Made by a program: the position numbers and the translations under genes. Below, piece by piece: positions 24,650-33,752 of a stretch of 64,000 bases of DNA. Location: assembly GCF_000382245.1 (NCBI RefSeq), contig NZ_KB907862.1, positions 124,001 through 188,000 of the forward strand, written 5' to 3'. The notes beneath the pieces were generated by a model that was not told where the DNA came from, did not search any database, and saw nothing but the letters and a program-made list of their open reading frames with translations. The DNA is from Kushneria aurantia DSM 21353 (GTDB lineage Bacteria > Pseudomonadota > Gammaproteobacteria > Pseudomonadales > Halomonadaceae). Positions within the stretch are counted from its first letter, which is position 1. Each line of letters begins with the position of its first letter.

Positions 24650-26379
24650 TCAATCGTCGCCTGATCGCCATGATGCTGCGACCGCTGGGCCGCGCGCCGG
24701 GACGGCTGGCGCTGGCCGCCGGCGTGCTGCTGGTGGCCACCGGCATGGATGTGCTCGGCCCCTGGCTGATCAAGCACTACATCGACGGCTATCTGGTGCC
24801 CGAGGATTGGCGCCTCGCGCCGCTGGCGCTGCTCGCCGGCCTCTATGTGGCCAGCCAGCTGATCGCGGCGCTGGGGCGCTATCTGCAGACCCTGTGGTTC
24901 GCCCGCATTGCGCTGGACGCGGTGCACGCTCTGCGCCAGCGGGTGTTTCGTCACGTCATGCGCCTGCCGCAGCACGTTATCGACGCCACCCCGACCGGCG
25001 AGATGGTGGCGCGGGTAACCAACGACACCGACGACCTGCGTGAACTCTACGTCGAGTTTCTCGCCACCGTGCTGCAGAACCTGGTGCTGCTGGTCGCCAT
25101 TCTGCTGGCAATGGCGCTGATGGATCTGCAGCTGGCCGCGATCGCCGCCACTCTGATTCCGGTCGCCGCCGTTGTGATCTGGGGCTATCAGCGCGCCAGT
25201 GGTCCCGCCGCCATGGCAGTTCGGCGGCTGCGCGCCGACCAGAACGCGCGTATCAACGAGGCGATCGGCGGCATGGGCGTACTGCAGGCGTTCAACCAGA
25301 CCGAGCGCTTTCGCGAGCGCTATCACCGCCTCAACGTCGCCCAGTATCACGCCCGGCTGCACACCATCCGTATTTCGGGGCTTTTGCTGCGCTCGGCGCT
25401 CGACCTGGTGGGGGTGATCATTCTCGCCGCGCTGCTGATCGCCTACGGCCTCGACAGCCTTCAGGGCGGCGCCGAAATCGGTGTACTCTACGCCTTCGTC
25501 ACCTGGCTGGGACGCGTCTCGGAGCCGCTGATCGAGATTACCCAGCGCTTCAATATCTTTCAGCAGGCAGGCGTTGCCGGTAACCGCATCCTGACCCTGC
25601 TCGATCGCCCGCAGGCGACAAGCGGTGACGACCACCGGCCCATAGCACGCGCCGACTACCGCCTCGAACAGCTGGTTTTTCGCCATCAGGGCGCCGCCGC
25701 CAACACCCTCGACGACATCAGTCTCGATATCGCCGAAGGGCATTTTCTGGGCCTGGTGGGCCACACCGGCAGCGGCAAGTCGACCCTGCTGGACCTGCTC
25801 TGTGCGCTGCAGCCGGTCTCCGGCGGCGCACTGCTGTTCGACGGCCGGCGCATCGAGACGCTCGCCCCCGAGGTGCTCAACGCCGCTATCGCCAGTGTGC
25901 CGCAGGAGCCCTTCGTGCGCTCGACCACCCTGCGTGACAATCTGCTGATGGGGCTCGAGGCCAGCGAGGCGTCGATCGCCCGAGCGATCGACGAGGCCCA
26001 GCTACGAGCGCTGATCGACCGGCTGCCGGATGGGCTGGAAACGCCGCTGGGCGAGCGCGGCCTGACACTATCGACCGGCGAGCGTCAGCTGCTGGCGCTG
26101 GCCCGGGCGCTGCTGCGCCGGCCGCGCGTACTGCTGCTGGATGAGGCCACTGCCAGCGTCGACAGCCTCACCGAGGCGCGCCTCAACCGGGCGCTGTCGA
26201 CCCTCAAGGGGCGGGTCACCATGGTGGTGGTGGCGCACCGCCTGTCGACCGTGATCGACGCCGACGCGATTCTTGTCATGCAGCAGGGCCGTATCGTCGA
26301 GCAGGGCTCGCACGAGGCGCTACTGAGCCGCCCCGACGGGGTCTATTATCATCTCTGGCATCAGCCTGAAGCGCCCTGA
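24646..26379 (+). CDS. mdlB: ABC exporter half-transporter (MdlB-like)
   Basis: A 577-residue partner of the preceding protein. Export domain about 1-310; nucleotide-binding domain with Walker A GHTGSGKST (about 373), Walker B VLLLDEATASVD with the catalytic Glu intact, and a divergent signature LSTGERQ in place of LSGGQ. Together with the preceding subunit one normal and one weakened ATP site result. Start is GTG 24646, overlapping the stop of mdlA, with GGCGAGGAG upstream. A start at 24616 is less likely. Confidence 0.85.
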   Translation: MINRRLIAMMLRPLGRAPGRLALAAGVLLVATGMDVLGPWLIKHYIDGYLVPEDWRLAPLALLAGLYVASQLIAALGRYLQTLWFARIALDAVHALRQRVFRHVMRLPQHVIDATPTGEMVARVTNDTDDLRELYVEFLATVLQNLVLLVAILLAMALMDLQLAAIAATLIPVAAVVIWGYQRASGPAAMAVRRLRADQNARINEAIGGMGVLQAFNQTERFRERYHRLNVAQYHARLHTIRISGLLLRSALDLVGVIILAALLIAYGLDSLQGGAEIGVLYAFVTWLGRVSEPLIEITQRFNIFQQAGVAGNRILTLLDRPQATSGDDHRPIARADYRLEQLVFRHQGAAANTLDDISLDIAEGHFLGLVGHTGSGKSTLLDLLCALQPVSGGALLFDGRRIETLAPEVLNAAIASVPQEPFVRSTTLRDNLLMGLEASEASIARAIDEAQLRALIDRLPDGLETPLGERGLTLSTGERQLLALARALLRRPRVLLLDEATASVDSLTEARLNRALSTLKGRVTMVVVAHRLSTVIDADAILVMQQGRIVEQGSHEALLSRPDGVYYHLWHQPEAP

Positions 26380-26401
26380 GCCGATCGTGACGACAGCGGT
26401 C

Positions 26402-26430
26402 TTGTCGAAGCGGGCAGTCAATGCTATTTA
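26402..26430 (+). promoter_or_regulatory. Possible promoter upstream of pqiA
   Basis: TTGTCG (26402-26407) and TATTTA (26425-26430) are separated by 17 bp in a short AT-rich patch, about 70 bp before the pqiA start. Both boxes differ from consensus. The local AT-rich run (TTTAATTTTTTTT) stands out in this GC-rich DNA. Confidence 0.3.
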
Positions 26431-26501
26431 CATACACAAGCGAATGTTTAATTTTTTTTGCCACAGCGCCGACCGCTGCCCTCCTGCCCCGGTAAAGGCC
26501 C

Positions 26502-27869
26502 TTGGCGTTGTCGATCGTGGAGTGCCTCATCGCCAGCACGATTTCCGTTTCCCGGCCGCTGCGGATCTGCCATGAGTGCGATCTGGTCAGCGTCATACCG
26601 CCGCTCGACTATTCACAGAGCGCCCGCTGCCCACGCTGCGATCATGAGTTGATGGCGCGCAAGCGCGCGCCGGCCCAGCACGCCCTGGCACTGGCGGTCG
26701 CCGCGACCGTGGCGCTGGTGACGGCGCTCGCCTTTCCGTTCATCTCCTTTTCGGCGCGCGGTATCGAGCGCGCCATCAGCCTGACGGACGCCATTGCCAT
26801 TCTCTCCAGCGGCAGCTATACCCTGCTGGCAATTGTGCTATGGCTGGTGCTGGTGCTGATACCGCTGCTGTTTCTGGCCCAGATGATCTGGATTCACGCC
26901 GCCCTGCTGCTCGATCACCAGCCGCCAAAGGCGCGGCTGATGCTGCGTGCCCTGCGCCACTTCGAACACTGGATGATGGGCGATGTGTTTCTGATCGGGG
27001 TGCTGGTGAGTCTGGTCAAGATCATGTCGCTGGCCACCATCGGCTTCGGCGTCTCTTTCTGGGCCTTCTGCCTGTTCGTGGTACTGATGCTGTTGCTCAC
27101 CCGCAGTATCGACAGCGACTGGCTGTGGGAGCGCATCGCCGCGGAACCGCCGCCGCCGGCGCATGTCGTGGCCGGCGACAGCGGCCGGGCACAAAAGGTC
27201 GCCGGCTGCCCGGTATGCGGTACCCTCAACGACTACCGCCACCACAGCCCCTGCCCCTGCCACTGCCGTCGCTGCGGCGAGAAGCTGCATCTGCGCCGGC
27301 GCTTCAGCCTGCAGCACACCATGGCGTTGGTGCTGCTCTCCATCCTGCTCTACATTCCGGCGATGGTGCTGCCGATCATGACGGTATCGAGTCTCGACGA
27401 GACCACCACCCAGACCATCATGGGCGGGATACTGCTGCTGCTCGATCACGGCGACTTCCCCATCGCCGCGATTATTTTCATCGCCAGCGTTGTGGTGCCC
27501 ATCGCCAAGCTTCTGGCGCTCGGCTGGCTGTGTCTCAAGGTGCGCCGACCACAGCCCTGGCGTCCCGAAGTGCGTACCCGGCTCTATCGGATTACCGAAT
27601 TCATCGGCCGCTGGTCGATGATCGATGTCTTCGTGGTGGCGCTGCTGGCCGCGCTGGTGCGCCTGGGCAGTCTCATGTCGGTCTCCGCCGAGCCCGGTAT
27701 CATCGCCTTCGGCGCGGTCGTCGTGATCACCATGATCGCTGCGATGAGCTTTGACCCCAGGCTCATCTGGGACGCCGTCGACAGTAACCCGGGCACCGAC
27801 TCGGGTGCCGATACGTCAACATCCAGTTCGCCTGCTGCTGCAGGGCAACCACAGGAAACGGGGCCATGA
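26502..27869 (+). CDS. pqiA: Paraquat-inducible protein A (intermembrane transport, PqiA)
   Basis: A 455-residue inner-membrane protein with two PqiA repeats and eight hydrophobic segments. Each repeat begins with a zinc-ribbon-like Cys set: C23-x2-C26 and C43-x2-C46 in the first, and CPVC plus CRRCGEK in the second (about residues 235-265). It is the membrane partner of PqiB in lipid transport across the periplasm. No ATG is available near the expected start; TTG 26502, with GGTAAAGG upstream, gives a sensible N-terminus, and TTG 26508 is a rival. The C-terminal tail is rich in Ser, Thr and Ala. The gene overlaps pqiB by 4 bp. Confidence 0.9.
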   Translation: MALSIVECLIASTISVSRPLRICHECDLVSVIPPLDYSQSARCPRCDHELMARKRAPAQHALALAVAATVALVTALAFPFISFSARGIERAISLTDAIAILSSGSYTLLAIVLWLVLVLIPLLFLAQMIWIHAALLLDHQPPKARLMLRALRHFEHWMMGDVFLIGVLVSLVKIMSLATIGFGVSFWAFCLFVVLMLLLTRSIDSDWLWERIAAEPPPPAHVVAGDSGRAQKVAGCPVCGTLNDYRHHSPCPCHCRRCGEKLHLRRRFSLQHTMALVLLSILLYIPAMVLPIMTVSSLDETTTQTIMGGILLLLDHGDFPIAAIIFIASVVVPIAKLLALGWLCLKVRRPQPWRPEVRTRLYRITEFIGRWSMIDVFVVALLAALVRLGSLMSVSAEPGIIAFGAVVVITMIAAMSFDPRLIWDAVDSNPGTDSGADTSTSSSPAAAGQPQETGP

Positions 27870-29512
27870 GCGAAACCGACGCGACCGCCCGCCGCAAGAA
27901 GCACCGTCACATCTCACCGGTCTGGCTGATTCCACTGATCGCCGCGCTGATCGGCGCCTGGATGCTTTTCCACAGCCTCTCTTCGCAGGGCCCGCAGATC
28001 ACCCTGATCATGGATAACGCCGAGGGCATCAGTCCCGGCAACACCCTGATCAAGGCGCGTAACGTCGACGTCGGGCAGGTCACTTCGGTGTCCCTGTCGG
28101 AGGACACCAGCCATGCGGTCATCCATGCGCGCATGAACCAGGGTACCGAGCGTCTGCTCAATGCCGATACCAGCTTCTGGGTAGTCAAGCCGCGCATCGG
28201 TCGCGAAGGCATCAGCGGTCTGAACACCGTGCTTTCCGGCGCCTATATCCAGTTGCAGCCGGGCAGCGCCGAAGAGGAGCAGCGCACCTTCACGATGCTC
28301 GATCAGCCGCCGGTGGCCCCCCCCGACGCCCAGGGGTTGAGACTGCACCTGACCAGCGCCAACGCCGGGTCGCTCAGCGTCGGTGACCCGGTGCTGTTCC
28401 AGGGCTTTACCGTCGGCCGGGTGGAGCAGGTCGAGTTCGATACCGAAGACCGTGTGGTGCACTATCAACTTTTCATTCAGCAGGCCTATGAAGCGCTGGT
28501 GACCAGCAATACCCGCTTCTGGCTTGCCTCGGGAATCAACTTCGATCTCAACTCGGAGGGCTTCTCGCTGGGCCTCGCCTCGCTCGAGTCACTGGTCAGC
28601 GGCGGCGTCACCTTCGGCGTACCGGAGGATATTCCGCCCGGCGAGCCGGTCGGCGAAAACAGCGATCTGGCCTTTACCCTCTACAGCGACGAGGAGGACG
28701 CCCTGCAGGGTAGCTTCAGCTACTATCTGCGCTACGTGTTGATGGTCGAGGATACCGTGCGCGGGCTGTCCCGCGGCGCGCCGGTGGAGTATCGCGGCGT
28801 GCGCATCGGTACGGTGGATTCGGTGCCGTGGCGCATCGATCAGCTCAGGGAGAACCAGGTCGAGAGCTTCCGCATTCCGGTGCTGATCCGCATCGAGCCG
28901 CAGCGGCTGCAGGCAGAGGTCGACGAACAGTCGCTCGATCAGTGGCGCCATCGTTTCAACCGCATGTTCGAAAACGGCATGCGCGCCTCACTGGCTACCG
29001 GCAACCTTCTCACCGGCGCGCTGTTCGTCGATACCAACTTCGTCAAGAACCCTTCCGCCTGGACGCCAAGACAATACGATGACGTTGCGATATTCCCCAG
29101 CGAGCCGGGCGGTTTCGCACAGATCGAGCAGAAGGTGACGGGGCTGCTCGACAAGCTCAACCAGTTGCCGGTGAATGATTCGCTCAACAATCTCAATCAG
29201 ACGCTGGCCAGCTCGCAGGCGCTGATCGATGAGCTCAACGCCACCGCAGAGAACCTCAACGAGGTGCTCGACGACGAAGCCACCCGAGCGCTGCCCGGCG
29301 AGGTGCGTGACACTCTGCGCCGCATCGAGAGCACGCTGTCGGGCTACTCCAGCGACGCGCCGGCCTACGGCGAACTGGTTTCCACGCTGGAGCAACTGGA
29401 ACAGCTGATACGCTCGCTGCAGCCGGCTGCGCGCACCATCAGCGAACAACCCAACTCCCTGATCTTCAATCGCGATCAGATCGCCGATCCGGTACCGAGG
29501 GCCCGCCCATGA
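27866..29512 (+). CDS. pqiB: Paraquat-inducible protein B (MCE-domain protein)
   Basis: A 548-residue protein anchored by one N-terminal helix (about residues 17-36), with three MCE domains in the periplasm (about 45-135, 160-225, 285-395). A heptad-like helical region follows (about 415-530, with LNQLPVNDSLNNLNQTL) that would form the needle of the PqiB tunnel. It forms a lipid-transport conduit between inner and outer membranes with PqiA and PqiC. ATG 27866 overlaps the pqiA stop (ATGA), and its own end overlaps pqiC by 4 bp. Confidence 0.93.
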   Translation: MSETDATARRKKHRHISPVWLIPLIAALIGAWMLFHSLSSQGPQITLIMDNAEGISPGNTLIKARNVDVGQVTSVSLSEDTSHAVIHARMNQGTERLLNADTSFWVVKPRIGREGISGLNTVLSGAYIQLQPGSAEEEQRTFTMLDQPPVAPPDAQGLRLHLTSANAGSLSVGDPVLFQGFTVGRVEQVEFDTEDRVVHYQLFIQQAYEALVTSNTRFWLASGINFDLNSEGFSLGLASLESLVSGGVTFGVPEDIPPGEPVGENSDLAFTLYSDEEDALQGSFSYYLRYVLMVEDTVRGLSRGAPVEYRGVRIGTVDSVPWRIDQLRENQVESFRIPVLIRIEPQRLQAEVDEQSLDQWRHRFNRMFENGMRASLATGNLLTGALFVDTNFVKNPSAWTPRQYDDVAIFPSEPGGFAQIEQKVTGLLDKLNQLPVNDSLNNLNQTLASSQALIDELNATAENLNEVLDDEATRALPGEVRDTLRRIESTLSGYSSDAPAYGELVSTLEQLEQLIRSLQPAARTISEQPNSLIFNRDQIADPVPRARP

Positions 29513-30138
29513 GCATCGACACAATCCGCCCGTCGCGATGGTTAAAGCCGCTGCTGGGTGTGGCGGCAGCGGCGCTGCTGGCCGGCTGTGCCGGCCAGGC
29601 GACTCAGTTTCACCGCTACACCCTGCCGGGTGCCGAGGTGGCCGCTTCACCGACCGACAGCGGTCTTCCCGCCTCGGCACCGCAGGTAGCGGTCTCGCCA
29701 ATACGCATGGCGGACTATCTCAACGGTCAGGGGGTGATCTATCAGCTCAGCGATATCGAGATCAACGAGGCCCAGGGCCACCTGTGGGCCGACAGCATCG
29801 CCGCGCAGCTGACCAGAGCCCTGCGCCAGACGCTGGAAGACAATCTCGACCGGCGGCGGGTGATGATGGAAGGGACGACGCTCGAAGGCCTCGATATCGG
29901 CGTGCGTGTCGACCTCACCGCCTTTCAGGGACGCTACGATGGCGTGGCGGTGGTTGCCGGGCGCTATCAGTTGCGCGACCGCGACGGCGGCCTGATCAGC
30001 CAGCGCGCTTTCAACGTCGAACAGCCGCTCGGCGAGGATGGCTATGCGGCGCTGGTGCGCGCCCTGTCGGCGGGCTGGCAACAGGTCAGCGAGCAGATTG
30101 CAGCGGAGATTCGATCCGTCGATGCGGCGCAGTCGTGA
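29509..30138 (+). CDS. pqiC: PqiC-like outer-membrane lipoprotein (DUF330 / ABC-type auxiliary)
   Basis: A 209-residue lipoprotein with a signal peptide ending in the lipobox LLAGC (Cys at about 27). The region after it has the PqiC/YmbA pattern: PQVAVSPIRMADYLNGQGVIYQ and a Trp-containing segment HLWADSIAAQLTRALRQ. It should sit at the outer membrane and hold the tip of PqiB. It overlaps pqiB by 4 bp. Its own stop codon is overlapped by the GTG of a truncated kinase gene of quite different function. Confidence 0.9.
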   Translation: MSIDTIRPSRWLKPLLGVAAAALLAGCAGQATQFHRYTLPGAEVAASPTDSGLPASAPQVAVSPIRMADYLNGQGVIYQLSDIEINEAQGHLWADSIAAQLTRALRQTLEDNLDRRRVMMEGTTLEGLDIGVRVDLTAFQGRYDGVAVVAGRYQLRDRDGGLISQRAFNVEQPLGEDGYAALVRALSAGWQQVSEQIAAEIRSVDAAQS

Positions 30139-30659
30139 CCTTCGCAAAGCGCCTTGAACCTTCAGGAAGAGAGGATGATCTGGCCGATGGCCCCGCTTTC
30201 GCCTCTCGCCTCGTGCCCTATAGCCGCGAACTGGCATTCGAACAATTAGCGAAAGTCCCGGCCGAACTGCAACAGCGTGTACTCCTGTTCGATATATGGA
30301 CCAACAACCATGATCGTTTCCTTACCGAAAAGGGCGGTAACGTTAATCTGCTGCTTGATCAGCATGACGAACTGGTCGTGATTGATCACAACCTGGCCTT
30401 CGACGACACGCCGGGCGACTTCGCCCGTCATGTCTTCAGTCATCAGCGTGAGAAGTTGAAAGACCTGGAAGTGCAGGCGCGATATCAGACGCTTATGGAA
30501 ACCGCGCTCGAGGAGTGGGACGACATCATCGATCTGATACCCGAAGAGTGGCGTTTTGTTGATCCCGTCGAGCAGACGCTGCCGATTATCCCCGATCCTG
30601 ATACGCTACTCTATTATCTGCAGAGACTACGAGAAGCGTCATTCTGGAGTGCGCCATGA
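30135..30659 (+). pseudogene. 5'-truncated HipA-family kinase
   Basis: The 174-residue frame starts with a GTG that overlaps the pqiC stop. From about residue 20 (GPAFASRLVPYSRELAFEQL) it matches the C-terminal part of the stand-alone HipA-family kinase (a Ser/Thr kinase fold of about 260-270 residues). The catalytic-loop-like NHDRFLTEKGGNVNLLLD and the metal-binding-like VVIDHNLAFDD are kept, but the N-terminal about 80-90 residues with the ATP-binding lobe are missing. It overlaps a DUF3037 gene by 4 bp, its usual partner. I read it as a gene whose 5' end was lost when joined to the pqi operon. It may still be translated by coupling. Confidence 0.6.
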
Positions 30660-31510
30660 GCACCCTTGTGTGTAACTACGCCGTGCTGCGCTTTCAGCCC
30701 TATCCCGAAACGGGAGAGTTTGCCAATCTGGGCATTGTCATGCTGTGCAGCGACGGCCGCTTTCTATATCGGGTCGAAACCCGCGCCAGCCAGCGCGTGA
30801 CCCATTTTTTCGACAAGCTTCCCGCGCAATTTTTCAGAGCGGCACGGCGGGAATTTGTACTGGAGCTGGAGCGGCTGACGCAGTTGATGGAGAAAAGTCG
30901 CGGTGACGGTGAGGGTCAGCGTCGTCTCTTTCGCCATCTGATTGCACCGCGTGAAACCGTTTTTCGTTTCAGTGTACCGGGCACCGCCATGGTGGAGACA
31001 CCACAAAAGGAGCTGGACACCCTTTTCATGCGCTATGTGCATCATGATTTCGATCGTCGCCCGAGTCATGAGGCATTGCTTACCGGCCGGGTGAGCGATT
31101 GGTTGAAGCGCTTCACGAACCGCACCTACAGCGAGAGTGTGCTGGGCGATGAACTGCATCAGGTCAGATTACCGCTGGTGTGGCAGGTGGAAGGCCGCCC
31201 CCGCCAGGCCATAAAGCCGATCAGCTTCAGACTGAAGGACTCAAGCGCCATTATCGACAAGGGCGACAGGTGGCTGATGCGCATGAAGCGTCTTGTTGAA
31301 AGTGATCAGGCCCCGCTGGATACGGTATTCGTCAGCCAACAGCCCGACGATAACCAGCCGGTGCTGAAGCGCGCCTACGACGAGGTGATCAACACCTTCG
31401 CAACGCTTGAAGACACGCGTGTAGTGCCCTATTCACTGGGCGCAACGGGCGTGCAAAAAGCAGTTGCCGAAATTCCTTCTGCTTCCCGCCAGGGCTCCGT
31501 TACTCACTAG
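30656..31510 (+). CDS. DUF3037 protein, partner of HipA-family kinase
   Basis: A 284-residue protein with the DUF3037 pattern at the N-terminus: NYAVLRFQPYPETGEFANLG followed by a short acid/aromatic stretch. The biochemical function is not established. It overlaps the truncated HipA-family kinase (ATGA), and such pairs recur in bacteria and resemble a toxin-antitoxin or defence-type module (inference from pairing). Here the kinase is damaged, so the DUF3037 gene may be an orphan. The coding frame is intact. A 169-bp gap to rlmJ (convergent) follows and contains no clear terminator. Confidence 0.7.
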   Translation: MSTLVCNYAVLRFQPYPETGEFANLGIVMLCSDGRFLYRVETRASQRVTHFFDKLPAQFFRAARREFVLELERLTQLMEKSRGDGEGQRRLFRHLIAPRETVFRFSVPGTAMVETPQKELDTLFMRYVHHDFDRRPSHEALLTGRVSDWLKRFTNRTYSESVLGDELHQVRLPLVWQVEGRPRQAIKPISFRLKDSSAIIDKGDRWLMRMKRLVESDQAPLDTVFVSQQPDDNQPVLKRAYDEVINTFATLEDTRVVPYSLGATGVQKAVAEIPSASRQGSVTH

Positions 31511-31679
31511 TGTGGTGTCTCATGATCGAGTTCCAGCGCCGAGGGCAGGTTTCCAAAGGGCGCTAAGCATCCTCCCCGGACGCTGCGCTCGCCCTCTTTG
31601 GCGATACCCTTTTTTTCAACCTGCTCTCGGCACATGGCGGTCAGGGGGCGTTTTGCAACGCTCTCCAGACAGCGTGCGG

Positions 31680-32528
31680 CTACTCCGCCACCCACCAGCC
31701 GCTTTCATGTGTCGCCGCGCCGCCGTAGAGGCGCGCCAGCTCGGTCAGCGCCTCATCGAGGTGAAGGTCGAGCTGCCACGGTGGGTTGAGCAGCAAAAGT
31801 CCCGAGCCGTACAGGCCGCGCACGCTGCCGGGTGCAAAGCGGGTCAGTTCGCTGCGCCAGACGTTGCGAATACCCTGCTTGCGAATACCGTCGAGCAGCG
31901 GCTGGTGGCGATGGTCGGCCAGTAGCGGATACCAGATCAGTACCACCGCATGGCGTACCTTTTTCATCACCTGCGCCAGGCTTTTGGCCACCTGCGCGAA
32001 CTCCCCCTTCACCTCCCAGCTGGGGTCGATCAGCGCCGCCAGCCGTGGCGTGGCGACCGGCAGTGCGTCGGCGAATCCTGCCAGCCCGTCGCCCTGGCGG
32101 CGTTGTACGCGCCCGCGGCCCAGTTCAGCCTCTTCCAGATGGCGATGTTCGCCGGGATGCAGCTCGAAAAGGCGCAGACTGTCGCCGCGCCGCAGGCAGC
32201 GGGCAAACCACCAGGGCGAACCGGGATAGTGATCGGGCTGTGCGCCGCCCGGAGAGCGCTGCACCTCATCAAGCACGCCACGAAAGCGCGCCAGCAACCC
32301 ATTGTCGAGGCGGTCGGCCTGCCACAGCGGCAGCACGCCGTCGCGGTACTCTCCCAGCCGCGCCGTTTCCGGCTCATCGAGAGGGTAGCGGCCGCGTCCG
32401 GCGTGAGTGTCAAAGAGCGTCATGGCGGAGGATTTCTCCATCAGCCGCTCAAGCAGCGCAAACAGGGCGAGATGCTTGTGCACATCGGCGAAGTTGCCGG
32501 CATGCCAGACGTGTTGGTAGGAGAGCAT
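31680..32528 (-). CDS. rlmJ: 23S rRNA (adenine(2030)-N6)-methyltransferase
   Basis: Methylates A2030 in 23S rRNA. The 282-residue length and the N-terminus MLSYQHVWHAGNFADVHKH are characteristic. The SAM-binding motif appears around TLFDTHAGRGRY. The catalytic motif, normally DPPY in E. coli RlmJ, reads DPSW here (residues 168-171, LIDPSWEVKGEF), a noteworthy change in the active-site loop. The protein is otherwise whole. It is transcribed leftward, 30 bp downstream of the end of hemW. Confidence 0.9.
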   Translation of the reverse strand: MLSYQHVWHAGNFADVHKHLALFALLERLMEKSSAMTLFDTHAGRGRYPLDEPETARLGEYRDGVLPLWQADRLDNGLLARFRGVLDEVQRSPGGAQPDHYPGSPWWFARCLRRGDSLRLFELHPGEHRHLEEAELGRGRVQRRQGDGLAGFADALPVATPRLAALIDPSWEVKGEFAQVAKSLAQVMKKVRHAVVLIWYPLLADHRHQPLLDGIRKQGIRNVWRSELTRFAPGSVRGLYGSGLLLLNPPWQLDLHLDEALTELARLYGGAATHESGWWVAE

Positions 32529-32558
32529 GGCGATTTCCCTTTTATGGATACTCTCGAA

Positions 32559-33752
32559 TCAGCCGCGCACCAGAATCTCGTCGTCACACAGCGCCAGCAG
32601 GTCATCGAGAAACAGAAGCCCCAGCGGCGTGGCGCGCAGCCGCTCGCTGTCGAGATCGAGTAGCTCGCGCCTCACCGCCGGTGCGGTCTGGCGGATCAGC
32701 CGGGCATCATCGAGGCCGGTGCGCGCCGACCAGTCGCCGCGCGGTACGCCCTGCACCAGCCGCAGGGCGTTCATCAGAAACTCGAGACCACGCTCGTCGC
32801 GGTCCACCTCACGGCTTCCGGCGGTGAAACCGCGCGGATCGCTCTTCTGTGCCGGCGTGTGGCGCGCCAGATAGCCCTGTGGCTGGCGCACCTTCCAGCG
32901 CCGCTCGATCACCAGCTCGCCCTGCTCGAGACGGCTGAGCTTGGCATGCGCCCCGGCACCGATACCCAGATAGTCGCCGAAACGCCAGTAGTTGAGATTG
33001 TGGCGCGAGGCGTGACCCGGGGGCGACCAGGCGGAGATCTCGTAGCGTGCGAAACCCGCTGCCGTCAGCCGCGTCTCACCCTGTTGCTGTATCGCCTCCA
33101 GCACGGTCTCATCGGGCAGCTCGGGAGGGCGCGAGTAGAAGGCGGTGTTGGGCTCCAGCGTCAGCTGATACCAGGAGAGATGGGTGGGTGACAGGGCCAG
33201 CGCCTGTTCGATGTCATCCCGCGCCGCCTGCACGCGCTGTCCCGGCAGGCCGTGCATGAGATCGATATTGAGCTCATCAAAACCGGCTTCCCGCGCGGTT
33301 GCCGCCGCACGACGGGCGTCGTCGCTGCCGTGAATACGCCCCAGACGCGCCAGTGCCGTATCGCTGAAGCTCTGAACCCCCAGCGACAGTCGGTTGATGC
33401 CCGCCTCACGAAAGCCGAAGAAACGCTCGCGCTCGAAGGTACCGGGGTTGGCCTCGAGGGTGATCTCGATATCCTCTGCCAGCGCCACCCTGTCGGCGAT
33501 GGCATCCAGCAGGCGACAATAGCCGGCGGCGCTGATCAGACTGGGCGTGCCGCCGCCGATGAAGATACTCTCCAGCTTCCGGCCGGCCGCCGCATCGAGA
33601 TCGGCCTCCAGATCGGCAATCAGGGCATCGATATAGGCCCGCTCGGGCAGCGACGATTGCAGCTCATGGGAGTTGAAATCGCAGTAGGGGCACTTGCGCA
33701 CGCACCAGGGGGTATGGATATAAAGCGACAGCGGCGGCAGTTCAGCACTCAT
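32559..33752 (-). CDS. hemW: Radical SAM heme chaperone HemW
   Basis: A 397-residue radical SAM protein; the CVRKCPYCDFNSH stretch gives the CxxxCxxC cluster motif near residue 16-23. Cys is absent from the extra position used by true coproporphyrinogen dehydrogenase HemN, so HemW (heme trafficking to respiratory enzymes) is the better name. The motif GGGTPSL follows about 40 residues on. Its start overlaps the end of rdgB by 4 bp, an arrangement common in gammaproteobacteria. Confidence 0.93.
   Translation of the reverse strand: MSAELPPLSLYIHTPWCVRKCPYCDFNSHELQSSLPERAYIDALIADLEADLDAAAGRKLESIFIGGGTPSLISAAGYCRLLDAIADRVALAEDIEITLEANPGTFERERFFGFREAGINRLSLGVQSFSDTALARLGRIHGSDDARRAAATAREAGFDELNIDLMHGLPGQRVQAARDDIEQALALSPTHLSWYQLTLEPNTAFYSRPPELPDETVLEAIQQQGETRLTAAGFARYEISAWSPPGHASRHNLNYWRFGDYLGIGAGAHAKLSRLEQGELVIERRWKVRQPQGYLARHTPAQKSDPRGFTAGSREVDRDERGLEFLMNALRLVQGVPRGDWSARTGLDDARLIRQTAPAVRRELLDLDSERLRATPLGLLFLDDLLALCDDEILVRG

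Noticed and set aside
29538-30134. N-terminal extension of the HipA-like frame running back through pqiC in another frame
   Set aside because: It lies out of frame within pqiC and has no kinase motif; it is a chance open frame.
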